A stretch of 9,101 bases of DNA from Gammaproteobacteria bacterium (GTDB taxonomy: Bacteria > Pseudomonadota > Gammaproteobacteria > UBA6429 > Thiohalophilaceae). Position 1 is the first letter of the stretch. Each line of letters begins with the position of its first letter. The stretch is from positions 1 through 9,101 of the forward strand of contig JAHEIJ010000076.1 in the NCBI GenBank assembly GCA_024639445.1, written 5' to 3'. Shown here one piece after another: positions 1-6,520 of the stretch. A model generated the notes under the pieces. The model saw only the letters and a list, made by a program, of their open reading frames with translations, ran no database searches and was not told where the DNA came from. Made by a program: the position numbers and the translations under genes.

Positions 1-744
1 CGCCAGGTTACCTGCCTGGGCACCATAAATCTCAACGAATAAATCCAGCGTCTTGACTGCCAGGGGATCACGCCCGATTAATGCGGTACTACTGATCGAA
101 GCGGCAGTGCGCCGAACCGAATTGGGGTCAATACCATTCTGGGTACAGATGAATTCATAAATACGTTCCAGACCAGGACCTGATAGCAACATTTCCACAC
201 TGACTCGAACACTCTGTTGCTGCAGGTAATTCAGTAATGCCTGTTGCTCTGCCGTGCGTGGCGCAAAATCAACGTGACCACCTTCACCAGGAAGAACCTG
301 CCAACGTTCACCACAACGCGTCACGATGGCAACACCGAGTCCGGTACCCGCACCAATCAGGGCTCGAGTACCGACACTACAGGGTGAGCCCGCCTGGAGT
401 TCATAGAAATCATCCGGCTGCAATTTGGCCAAGGCATAGCCTATCGCTTCAAAATCATTAATGATCCGTACCTGGGGGATAGCGAAATCTTTACTTATCA
501 GGCTTTCGTGCACTTCCCAGGGTAGATTGGTAACCCGCGCTTTACCATCACGAACGGGACCCGCCACAGCTAGACAGGCCGATTGCAAATCAATCGGAGA
601 ATTAGCCTTTATAAAATTATCCAGTATCGAATTCAGATCGGGGTAATTCTGGCTGGAATAATCCTTCTCATCAAGGGTTTCGGCCCCATGAACCAAACGG
701 AGACGGGTTGATGTCCCCCCGATGTCAGCTGCCAGAATCGGCAT
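1..744 (-). CDS. glk: Glucokinase (ROK-independent, E. coli Glk type), 3' end cut off by the window
   Basis: Cytoplasmic ATP-dependent phosphorylation of glucose to glucose 6-phosphate. The frame is open from the ATG at 744 to base 1, giving 248 residues; E. coli Glk has about 320, so the C-terminal quarter is missing only because the window ends. Visible motifs: phosphate-1 loop AADIGGT (residues 5-11), IINDFEA (94-100) with the likely catalytic N96/D97, the glycine loop GAGTGLG (131-137), GEGGHVDF (153-160) with the sugar-contacting E154 and H157, and E184 before LSGPGLERIY. An AGGT ribosome-binding sequence lies 8 bases upstream of the ATG. The gene follows prfC after 138 bases and has its own candidate promoter, so it is probably only loosely linked to the rimI-prfC block. 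The family assignment is firm. Substrate preference for glucose is inferred from the family. Confidence 0.93.
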   Translation of the reverse strand, partial: MPILAADIGGTSTRLRLVHGAETLDEKDYSSQNYPDLNSILDNFIKANSPIDLQSACLAVAGPVRDGKARVTNLPWEVHESLISKDFAIPQVRIINDFEAIGYALAKLQPDDFYELQAGSPCSVGTRALIGAGTGLGVAIVTRCGERWQVLPGEGGHVDFAPRTAEQQALLNYLQQQSVRVSVEMLLSGPGLERIYEFICTQNGIDPNSVRRTAASISSTALIGRDPLAVKTLDLFVEIYGAQAGNLA

Positions 745-819
745 ATACTTATACCTATTGAGATAAATAACGCGGTTTACACAATCCATTGTGCGGCAGA
801 GCAATGACAGGGACAAGTC

Positions 820-848
820 AATATAAAATAACCACTGATCACTGGCAA
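820..848 (-). promoter_or_regulatory. Candidate sigma-70 promoter for glk
   Basis: On the minus strand, TTGCCA (843-848, 5 of 6 to TTGACA) is followed after exactly 17 bases by TATATT (820-825, 5 of 6 to TATAAT). This would start transcription about 70 bases before the glk ATG. The spacer and the edge of the -35 box contain an imperfect palindrome, CCA-n-TGATCA-n-TGG (832-845), which could be an operator. No U-tract terminator for prfC is visible in the gap. Pattern match only. Confidence 0.4.
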
Positions 849-882
849 ACAATTATTGAACATTCTTAAATCATTCCGTTTA

Positions 883-2463
883 CTAATGTTCACGTGTGGC
901 GTGAAACTCGATCTCTGGCCAGCGCTCCTGGGTCAGTTCCAGATTTACTCGTGTCGGTGCAATGTAAGTAAGGCTACCGGCTGAATCCATCGCCAGATTT
1001 TCACTCGCCTTCTTGCGAAATTCATCCAGCTTACGTTCATCCTCACATGTCACCCAGCGCGCCGTCTGAACATTGACGTTTTCAAAGCCACAATCGACAC
1101 CATATTCATTTTTAAGACGAAATGCCACCACGTCAAACTGCAGCACCCCGACTGCCCCAACGATCAGATCATTATTATTGAGTGGTTTGAAAACCTGGGA
1201 CGCACCCTCTTCACTAAGCTGATCCAGTCCTTTTTGCAGTGCCTTCATTTTCATTGGGTCCTTGAGTCGCACCCGGCGAAACAACTCCGGAGCAAAATTA
1301 GGAATACCGGAGAACTTGAGCGCCTCCCCCTGGGTAAATGTATCGCCAATCTGAATCGTGCCGTGATTGTGTAAACCGATAATATCACCAGGATATGCAT
1401 TCTCCACATGTTCCCGCTCGCTGGCCATAAAAGTGATGGCGTTAGCTACTTTGATATCCTTACCGATGCGAACCTGTCGCATCTTCATGCCTTTTTCATA
1501 CATGCCGGAACAAACGCGCATAAAGGCAATACGATCACGGTGCTGTGGGTCCATGTTCGCCTGGATTTTGAAGACAAAGCCACTGAATGACTCCTCTTCA
1601 GCTTGCACTTCACGCTCATGGGTCTGGCGTGACTGGGGCCCGGGTGCGGCGCTAACGAAATAATCCAGTAACTCCTCGATGCCGAAGTTATTAATGGCAG
1701 AGCCAAAGAACACCGGTGTCAGCTTTCCTTCGAGAAAAGCCTGTTTGTCAAATTCATGGCTTGCGCCCTGTACCAGTTCGATCTCATCCCGCAGTTCCTG
1801 TGCGGCTGAACCAAGTGCCTCATCCAACTGCGGGTTATTCAAACCCTGTATGACCTCGCCTTGCTGGATACGCCCGCCATGGGTAGGGCTGAACAGATGC
1901 ACCGTATCATTGTAAATATGAAATACCCCCTTGAAGCGTTTGCCCATGCCAATCGGCCAGGTAATGGGAGCACACTGGATATTCAGTATATCTTCGACTT
2001 CATCCATTAATTCAATCGGATCGCGACCCTCCCGATCCAGTTTATTAATGAAGGTCAGTATGGGCGTAGTCCGTAAGCGACACACTTCCATCAGCTTGAT
2101 GGTACGTGCTTCCACCCCTTTGGCACTGTCGATCACCATTAATGCCGAGTCAACAGCGGTCAGTGTGCGGTAGGTATCTTCCGAGAAGTCTTCATGCCCC
2201 GGGGTGTCCAGCAGATTAATGATGCGGTCCCGATAGGGAAATTGCATCACAGCAGACGTCACCGAGATACCGCGTTGCTTTTCCAGTTCCATCCAGTCAG
2301 ACGTGGCATGACGATCCGCCTTACGGCCCTTGACGGTTCCCGCCTGTTGAATCGCGCGACCGTACAACAAGAGTTTTTCGGTCAAGGTGGTTTTCCCCGC
2401 ATCCGGGTGGGAAATAATCGCAAAAGTGCGCCGACGCTGGGTTTCTTCTAGAAAACTGGGCAT
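883..2463 (-). CDS. prfC: Peptide chain release factor 3 (RF3)
   Basis: Translational GTPase that removes RF1/RF2 from the ribosome after peptide release, in the cytoplasm. From the ATG at 2463 it is 526 residues (E. coli RF3 has 529). GTPase motifs in order: G1 SHPDAGKTT (18-26), switch region RGISVTSAV (64-72), G3 DTPGH (86-90), G4 NKLD (140-143). The stretch after the P-loop (AGTVKGR, 41-47) and APITWPIG are RF3-specific and separate it from EF-G and TypA. An in-frame TTG at 2472 would add three residues. I prefer the ATG because a GAG lies 9 bases upstream of it and it fits the family N-terminus. The stop is TAG. The gene follows the phosphatase gene by 77 bases without a clear promoter, so it is probably read from the rimI operon, as in the E. 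coli rimI-yjjG-prfC arrangement. Confidence 0.97.
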   Translation of the reverse strand: MPSFLEETQRRRTFAIISHPDAGKTTLTEKLLLYGRAIQQAGTVKGRKADRHATSDWMELEKQRGISVTSAVMQFPYRDRIINLLDTPGHEDFSEDTYRTLTAVDSALMVIDSAKGVEARTIKLMEVCRLRTTPILTFINKLDREGRDPIELMDEVEDILNIQCAPITWPIGMGKRFKGVFHIYNDTVHLFSPTHGGRIQQGEVIQGLNNPQLDEALGSAAQELRDEIELVQGASHEFDKQAFLEGKLTPVFFGSAINNFGIEELLDYFVSAAPGPQSRQTHEREVQAEEESFSGFVFKIQANMDPQHRDRIAFMRVCSGMYEKGMKMRQVRIGKDIKVANAITFMASEREHVENAYPGDIIGLHNHGTIQIGDTFTQGEALKFSGIPNFAPELFRRVRLKDPMKMKALQKGLDQLSEEGASQVFKPLNNNDLIVGAVGVLQFDVVAFRLKNEYGVDCGFENVNVQTARWVTCEDERKLDEFRKKASENLAMDSAGSLTYIAPTRVNLELTQERWPEIEFHATREH

Positions 2464-2540
2464 GGATAACAACTCAATAACACAAAGCGGATAATTCTAC
2501 ACCAACCTGACGAGACATAATAATCGCCAGGAGAATGTTT

Positions 2541-3350
2541 TCAATTCTGGCAGTTAACGCCGAGCCACTCGGCCCATTCCGCAAAGACTGCGGCATTACA
2601 GCCTGCCACAATCGAACGGGTCTGCAACTGATTAATAAATACCGGTTCGCCCTGCAAGGTCACCGCCTGGCCGCCAGCTTCCGTCAGGATCAATTGACCT
2701 GCCGCATAGTCCCATAGATGCTGGCGACCATGCAGATAGATCTGCACGCGACCGGCGGCAAGCCAGCACCAGTCGAGTGCGCCGGAACCTATACTGCGCT
2801 GGGAAGGATATGGCGCCGATGTAACCAGTCTTTGAGCCAATTCCACTGGCAAGCGTTTGAAATCGATCAGGGCCAGGGCCGATGCCAGCGAGGTGTCAAT
2901 CTGGTCTGACTGGTCTGATAATGGCTCACCATTTAACCAGGCACCTTTACCCTTTGTTGCGCTAAAGCTCTCTCGCCGGAGGGGATCATAAACCAGACCC
3001 AACTCCACTTCACCATGGCGAATTAGTGCCAGCGAAATAGCAAATACGGGAAAACCGCAGGCGAAATTTCGGGTTCCATCAAGTGGGTCCAGACACCAGA
3101 CTCCATGCTTGGCACCTTCAAGCATGGCCTGCTGTACTTCCGCGGACAGTTCTTCACCCAGTACCGGGATGTCAGGGTTAATTTCAGCTAGTGCAGTCGT
3201 AAGGTGTTGCTGTAATGACAAGTCCGCTTCGGTTATGAGGCTGCCATCTGCTTTCTGGCCAGCAGACACTTGATGCAAACGAGGCAATAACTCTGTATCG
3301 GCAACATCGACCAACAATGCCTCGAGAGTCCGCAATTCAGGTAAAGACAT
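2541..3350 (-). CDS. Inositol monophosphatase family phosphatase
   Basis: 269 residues, the usual length of the Mg2+-dependent, Li+-sensitive phosphatase superfamily (SuhB, CysQ, HisN-type). Metal-site motifs are all present: GEE at 65-67 (E66 ligand), DPLDGTRNF at 88-96 (D88, D91), and WDYAAGQLILTEAGG at 213-227 (D214). Catalysis should therefore be intact. The substrate is not clear: the NF after DGT is SuhB-like (DGTTNF), whereas CysQ usually has DGTKEF, so I give no gene symbol. Possible substrates are myo-inositol phosphate, 3'-phosphoadenosine 5'-phosphate, histidinol phosphate or another small phosphate ester. The ATG lies 7 bases after the rimI stop, and its ribosome-binding site (TAGGT) overlaps that TAG, which points to translational coupling. 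It occupies the slot held by the nucleotidase yjjG in E. coli, between rimI and prfC. Confidence 0.9.
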   Translation of the reverse strand: MSLPELRTLEALLVDVADTELLPRLHQVSAGQKADGSLITEADLSLQQHLTTALAEINPDIPVLGEELSAEVQQAMLEGAKHGVWCLDPLDGTRNFACGFPVFAISLALIRHGEVELGLVYDPLRRESFSATKGKGAWLNGEPLSDQSDQIDTSLASALALIDFKRLPVELAQRLVTSAPYPSQRSIGSGALDWCWLAAGRVQIYLHGRQHLWDYAAGQLILTEAGGQAVTLQGEPVFINQLQTRSIVAGCNAAVFAEWAEWLGVNCQN

Positions 3351-3357
3351 AAAAGAC

Positions 3358-3831
3358 CTAATCTATCAGCAAGCTGCGCGCCATGATCAACGCATCTTCA
3401 CGCCCATCAGCAGAAGGATAATAATCTGGACGCAAACCAACCTCGTTGAACTGTAACTGGTGATAAAGTCGAATTGCGGATTCGTTAGAAGGCCGTACTT
3501 CCAGCAGCATGGTCTCGGCACCAGCCTGGCAAGCAAGTTCAAGCATGTGCTCCATCATCATACGACCAAGGCCTTGGTTCTGTGAATCAGGCCGCACACA
3601 CAAAGTTAGCACATGGGTCTCCGCAACCCCTACAGAAAGGACACTGTAAGCCTTGATACCATCATCCTGCTCGAAAACGTGACATAAATAACCAACACGC
3701 ATGCAATCCTGAAAAATACCTCGCGTCCAGGGATAATCATAGATATCCGTCTCAATCGCCATGACTTCATCCAGGTCAGCTACTGTCATGTTTCGTATAC
3801 TGCCTGGCGACATTTCAATGACGGCACTCAT
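3358..3831 (-). CDS. rimI: Ribosomal protein S18-alanine N-acetyltransferase RimI
   Basis: 157-residue GNAT-fold enzyme that transfers acetyl from acetyl-CoA to the N-terminal alanine of ribosomal protein S18. Visible features: the N-terminal strand IRNMTVADLDEVMAIE (12-27), YPWTRGIF (33-40) typical of RimI, the acetyl-CoA loop QNQGLGR (84-90), LLEVRPSN (109-116) with E111 matching the catalytic glutamate, and RLYHQLQF (121-128) with Y123 matching the catalytic tyrosine. The E-to-Y spacing of 12 is as in Salmonella RimI (E103/Y115). RPDYYP (134-139) is also a RimI hallmark. A longer in-frame ATG at 3894 exists, but I chose 3831 because GGAG (3840-3843) lies 8 bases upstream and the shorter form has the family length. 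The start overlaps the glycosylase stop as ATGA, so the two are translationally coupled. Confidence 0.95.
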   Translation of the reverse strand: MSAVIEMSPGSIRNMTVADLDEVMAIETDIYDYPWTRGIFQDCMRVGYLCHVFEQDDGIKAYSVLSVGVAETHVLTLCVRPDSQNQGLGRMMMEHMLELACQAGAETMLLEVRPSNESAIRLYHQLQFNEVGLRPDYYPSADGREDALIMARSLLID

Positions 3832-4595
3832 GACCCGCACTCCGCGTCCGTAGCCTGCGTCACATATTTTTTTGCAAAGAGTAAATCCTGCCATGCTTTG
3901 CGCTTTTCAGCCGGTGACCGTAATAGGTAGGCCGGATGGTACGTTACAATAACCGGGCTTTGAGTTGATTCCATATGGTGTACCTGGCTGCGCAGGCGTG
4001 CCAGACTGGTGTTGGACTGTAATAACCGTTGTGCCGCAATCCGACCCAGTGCCAGTATCACCTTGGGCTGAATCAACTCAATCTGTCGTTGCAGGTAAGG
4101 ACTACAACTTGCCGCTTCTTCCGGTTTAGGATCACGGTTATTGGGAGGACGGCACTTTAAAATGTTGGCAATATAAACCTGCTCACGTTTCAAACCAATC
4201 GCATTCAGCATTTCATTCAGCAATTGGCCGGCACGACCAACAAACGGCTCCCCTTGTCGGTCTTCATCGGCACCGGGTGCTTCACCGATAATTAACCAGT
4301 CAGCTTGTTGGTTACCGACTCCGAATACGGCTTGCGTGCGTGTTGTATGCAATTCACATTGTTGGCAGTTTATAACCTGCTGCTTTAACCCAGGCCAGTC
4401 CAGCGAGTTAACAATTGACACATCGCTTTTTGACAAAGGTATAGTTTCGATACCCTCGGTCACTGCCTTGGTAGTTGAGAGTGCTGTTTCATCTACAACG
4501 GGAACTTCTGCAGCTGTGGATACGACATTGCGCTGTACCCAGACGTCGATGCCCATGGCTTTCAGGTAGGCTTGTTGTCTGGGATCACGATTCAT
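3828..4595 (-). CDS. Family-4 (Fe-S) uracil-DNA glycosylase with a HolD-like N-terminal peptide
   Basis: 255 residues. The C-terminal two thirds is a family-4 uracil-DNA glycosylase, which removes uracil from DNA to start base-excision repair. Four cysteines for a 4Fe-4S cluster are visible: C77 and C80 (CQQC), C148 (KCRPPNNRDP) and C164. The catalytic motif GEAPGADEDRQGEPFVGRAG runs 104-123, and the HPAYLL motif with H220 runs 220-225. Residues 1-23 are a separate conserved-looking peptide (L11, M14-G15-I16, W19, R22). It resembles the N-terminus of HolD, the psi subunit of DNA polymerase III, which binds the clamp loader. Residues about 24-62 are rich in Ser, Thr, Val and Ala and look like a flexible linker. 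The gene overlaps rimI by 4 bases (ATGA), the place holD has in E. coli. The ATG at 4595 has only a weak, distant ribosome-binding sequence. Glycosylase family: very sure. Clamp-loader role of the N-terminus: inference. Confidence 0.93.
   Translation of the reverse strand: MNRDPRQQAYLKAMGIDVWVQRNVVSTAAEVPVVDETALSTTKAVTEGIETIPLSKSDVSIVNSLDWPGLKQQVINCQQCELHTTRTQAVFGVGNQQADWLIIGEAPGADEDRQGEPFVGRAGQLLNEMLNAIGLKREQVYIANILKCRPPNNRDPKPEEAASCSPYLQRQIELIQPKVILALGRIAAQRLLQSNTSLARLRSQVHHMESTQSPVIVTYHPAYLLRSPAEKRKAWQDLLFAKKYVTQATDAECGS
3840..3843 (-). promoter_or_regulatory. Ribosome-binding site deciding the rimI start
   Basis: GGAG on the minus strand, 8 bases before the ATG at 3831, inside the end of the glycosylase gene. 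It supports the 157-residue RimI over the 178-residue reading. Confidence 0.7.
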
Positions 4596-4640
4596 GTTTC
4601 GAGCTTGTTTCTCTCTGTCGACACTGGATATTCGTTAAGT

Positions 4641-4668
4641 GACGGGACAGGTTAATACCGGTCCCGTC
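4641..4668 (-). terminator. Hairpin after leuA, without a U-tract
   Basis: Perfect 8-bp stem GACGGGAC/GTCCCGTC (4641-4648 and 4661-4668). The inner GGT/ACC pairs continue after one mismatch and close a 4-base loop. It lies 10 bases beyond the leuA stop and about 45 bases before the glycosylase ATG. Neither strand has a run of T after it, so it is not a standard intrinsic terminator. It may cause partial termination, protect the 3' end of the leuA message, or mark a processing site. Confidence 0.45.
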
Positions 4669-4678
4669 GCTGCTTTAC

Positions 4679-6226
4679 TTATACGTCGCCCGTTTGTGGA
4701 TGGGCCCGCTCTTCAGGTGCCAGGATCTTGTTCAGTGCATTGATATAGGCCTTGGCGGAAGCAATCACAATATCAGTATCCGCACCCTGACCGTTGACAA
4801 TTCGACCGCCTTTTTCAACCCGTACGGTTACTTCGCCCTGTGAGTCAGTACCGCTGGTGATATTGTTGACAGAATATAACAACAAGTCGGTACCGCTATT
4901 AACGACCTTATTGATGGCCTTGAAAGCGGCATCCACCGGCCCCCCACCATTTTCAACACTAACATGCTCCTTATCGTCCATCTCCAGGGTAACTGTAGCC
5001 TCGGGTTTCTCACCGGTTTCGGAACAAACCTTCATGGAGACAAGGCGTAAACGTTCATTTTCCGCATCCAGACTGGCCTCGGTTACCAATGCCTGCAAAT
5101 CATCGTCGTAGATTTCATGTTTTTTATCAGCCAGATCCTTAAACCGGGCGAAGGAGTCATTTAATTCCGCCTCTGACTTGAATTCGACACCCAGTTCCTG
5201 CAAACGGGTACGAAAGGCATTACGGCCAGAATGCTTGCCCAAAACCATGCGATTGGCGGTTAAACCCACATCTTCGGCACGCATGATCTCATAGGTTTCA
5301 CGGCTTTTGAGTACGCCATCCTGGTGGATTCCGGATTCATGTGCAAAGGCATTGGCCCCGACGATTGCTTTATTCGGTTGCACCGCAAAACCAGTAATAC
5401 TTGATACCAAACGTGAACAATTCATGATTTGAGTGGTATCAATCTGATCAACGCTACAAGGAAAAATATCCTTGCGTGTCTTGACCGTCATAACCACCTC
5501 TTCGAGTGAGGCATTGCCGGCCCGTTCACCCAGGCCATTGATGGTGCATTCCACCTGGCCGGCCCCATTGAGTACGGCCGATAAGGAGTTGGCCGTAGCC
5601 AAACCCAAATCGTTATGGCAATGCACCGAAAACACCGCCTTGTCCGAATTGGGCACTCGCTCACGCAAACGACGAATCAGGTTACCAAACTGGTCCGGTA
5701 CGTTATAACCCACCGTGTCAGGAATATTTACCGTGCCGGCACCGGCATCGATCACGGCTTCCAACACACGACACAAAAAATCCAGCTCGGAACGACCGGC
5801 ATCCTCAGGAGAAAACTCGACATTGTCGGTGTACTGGCGGGCTTTCTTTACTGCCATTACCGCCTGTTCCACAACCTGGTCCGGCTCCATTCTAAGTTTC
5901 TTCTTCATATGTATGGGAGAAGTTGCGATAAAGGTATGAATTCGCCCGGAATTAGCAAACTTGAGGGCTTCTCCTGCGCGTTCGATATCCTTGTCCAGCG
6001 CACGTGCGAGACCACACACGGTACTGTCCTTGATGGTTTCCGCTACGGCCTTAACGGCCTCAAAATCACCCCGGCTGGCAATAGGAAATCCGGCCTCGAT
6101 GACATCCACATGCATGCGTTCCAGTGCCTTGGCAATACGCACTTTTTCGTCCAGTGTCATGGACGCACCGGGACTCTGTTCCCCATCACGCAAGGTGGTA
6201 TCAAATATGATTAAATTATCTGACAT
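4679..6226 (-). CDS. leuA: 2-isopropylmalate synthase
   Basis: First committed step of leucine synthesis: acetyl-CoA plus 2-oxoisovalerate gives 2-isopropylmalate. 515 residues, close to E. coli LeuA (523). The TIM-barrel N-terminal domain shows DTTLRDGEQSPG (9-20, with R13 and metal ligand D14), VHCHNDLGLATANS (201-214, metal ligands H202 and H204) and the signature INGLGERAGNASLEE (229-243, N238). HESGIHQDG (296-304) belongs to the following subdomain. Roughly residues 390-505 form the C-terminal leucine-binding regulatory domain (LRLVSMKV onwards, GGGPVDAAF), so feedback inhibition by leucine is expected. The start is decided by GTGGAG, with GGAG at 6235-6238, 8 bases before the ATG. It closes the ilv-leu cluster. 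Upstream lies a candidate leucine-rich leader with alternative hairpins, which would give attenuation control in addition to allostery. Confidence 0.98.
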   Translation of the reverse strand: MSDNLIIFDTTLRDGEQSPGASMTLDEKVRIAKALERMHVDVIEAGFPIASRGDFEAVKAVAETIKDSTVCGLARALDKDIERAGEALKFANSGRIHTFIATSPIHMKKKLRMEPDQVVEQAVMAVKKARQYTDNVEFSPEDAGRSELDFLCRVLEAVIDAGAGTVNIPDTVGYNVPDQFGNLIRRLRERVPNSDKAVFSVHCHNDLGLATANSLSAVLNGAGQVECTINGLGERAGNASLEEVVMTVKTRKDIFPCSVDQIDTTQIMNCSRLVSSITGFAVQPNKAIVGANAFAHESGIHQDGVLKSRETYEIMRAEDVGLTANRMVLGKHSGRNAFRTRLQELGVEFKSEAELNDSFARFKDLADKKHEIYDDDLQALVTEASLDAENERLRLVSMKVCSETGEKPEATVTLEMDDKEHVSVENGGGPVDAAFKAINKVVNSGTDLLLYSVNNITSGTDSQGEVTVRVEKGGRIVNGQGADTDIVIASAKAYINALNKILAPEERAHPQTGDV

Positions 6227-6240
6227 GCTGTTTTCTCCAC

Positions 6241-6258
6241 TGGGCGCCCATTATGACA
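6241..6258 (-). promoter_or_regulatory. Possible extended -10 element and 10-bp palindrome just upstream of leuA
   Basis: On the minus strand TGTCATAAT (6250-6258) matches an extended -10 (TG-n-CATAAT). It overlaps by one base the perfect palindrome TGGGCGCCCA (6241-6250), which would cover the start point of such a promoter and lies just before the leuA ribosome-binding site. No good -35 is present. It could be a leuA-proximal promoter with an operator, or chance. Confidence 0.25.
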
Positions 6259-6281
6259 CGGCACGCCTCAAAATCTCATTA

Positions 6282-6373
6282 CCTGGTTCACTGAAGTCAG
6301 GATTATTCAGTTCTGGATTGAATTGTGCCTGTACCCGGCACATGGGTGTGTGATTATCTGCCCACTAGGGCAG
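6282..6373 (-). promoter_or_regulatory. Candidate leucine attenuator: series of hairpins between leader ORF and leuA
   Basis: Four inverted repeats, in transcription order. A: CTGCCC/GGGCAG (6358-6373), perfect 6 bp, with the leader TAG filling most of the 4-base loop. B: TGTGCC/GGCACA (6324-6342), perfect 6 bp. C: ACTGAA/TTCAGT (6290-6311), perfect 6 bp. D: CCTG..TTC/GAA..CAGG (6282-6301). C and D share bases 6290-6301 and cannot coexist, as in an antiterminator/terminator switch. Only a short TTTT follows D, so intrinsic termination would be weak. Location fits the family of leu and ilv attenuators, but the mechanism is inferred. Confidence 0.4.
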
Positions 6374-6484
6374 CAGTCGCAGGAACAGGCGAGCGTCGAG
6401 GGATGCTAATTGGGCAAACAGGCGGATACCTTCATGCGGGACATGACGGTAAAAAGATCGGCTTGTGCTGCTGCTGATTGACAT
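6365..6484 (-). CDS. Candidate leucine-rich leader peptide upstream of leuA
   Basis: A 39-codon frame from the ATG at 6484 to TAG at 6365-6367, in the gap between pssA (ends 6506) and leuA. The first half is Ser/Arg-rich and unremarkable. The last 18 codons hold seven leucines (residues 22, 26, 29, 33, 35, 37, 38), ending in RLFLRLLP, mostly CTG. The stop lies in the loop of hairpin A, so a ribosome stalled on the last leucine codons would prevent that hairpin. This is how leu-operon leader peptides act in enterics (E. coli LeuL is 28 residues with four adjacent leucines); there is no sequence similarity to LeuL. Against it: no recognisable ribosome-binding site, leucines not in one run, and CTG is a common codon. 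It may also be leaderless if the promoter at 6492-6520 is real. Confidence 0.4.
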   Translation of the reverse strand: MSISSSTSRSFYRHVPHEGIRLFAQLASLDARLFLRLLP

Positions 6485-6491
6485 GTTTATT

Positions 6492-6520
6492 ACTATAGCG
6501 GCTGCTCAGGAATTTTCCAA
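6492..6520 (-). promoter_or_regulatory. Possible promoter for the leuA leader inside the end of pssA
   Basis: TTGGAA (6515-6520, 4 of 6) and TATAGT (6492-6497, 5 of 6) are separated by exactly 17 bases on the minus strand, across the pssA stop codon. The start point would fall at about 6485, directly before the leader ATG, implying leaderless translation of the leader. Weak -35, so low confidence. Confidence 0.3.

Noticed and set aside
237..646. Two short plus-strand frames (74 and 61 residues)
   Set aside because: They lie opposite the partial glk gene, which is the real coding frame, open to the window edge with Glk motifs.
2464..2472. TTG start for prfC three codons upstream
   Set aside because: The ATG at 2463 has better ribosome-binding spacing and fits the family N-terminus.
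3832..3894. Longer rimI start adding 21 residues
   Set aside because: The extension lies wholly inside the glycosylase gene, lacks family similarity, and the ATG at 3831 has a well-placed GGAG and an ATGA overlap.
5615..6214. 199-residue open frame on the plus strand
   Set aside because: It is entirely antisense to leuA, has no family motif, and leuA is unambiguous there.
6478..6500. Plus-strand TTGACA followed by TATAGC as a promoter
   Set aside because: The spacing is only 10 bases and there is no plus-strand gene to serve.
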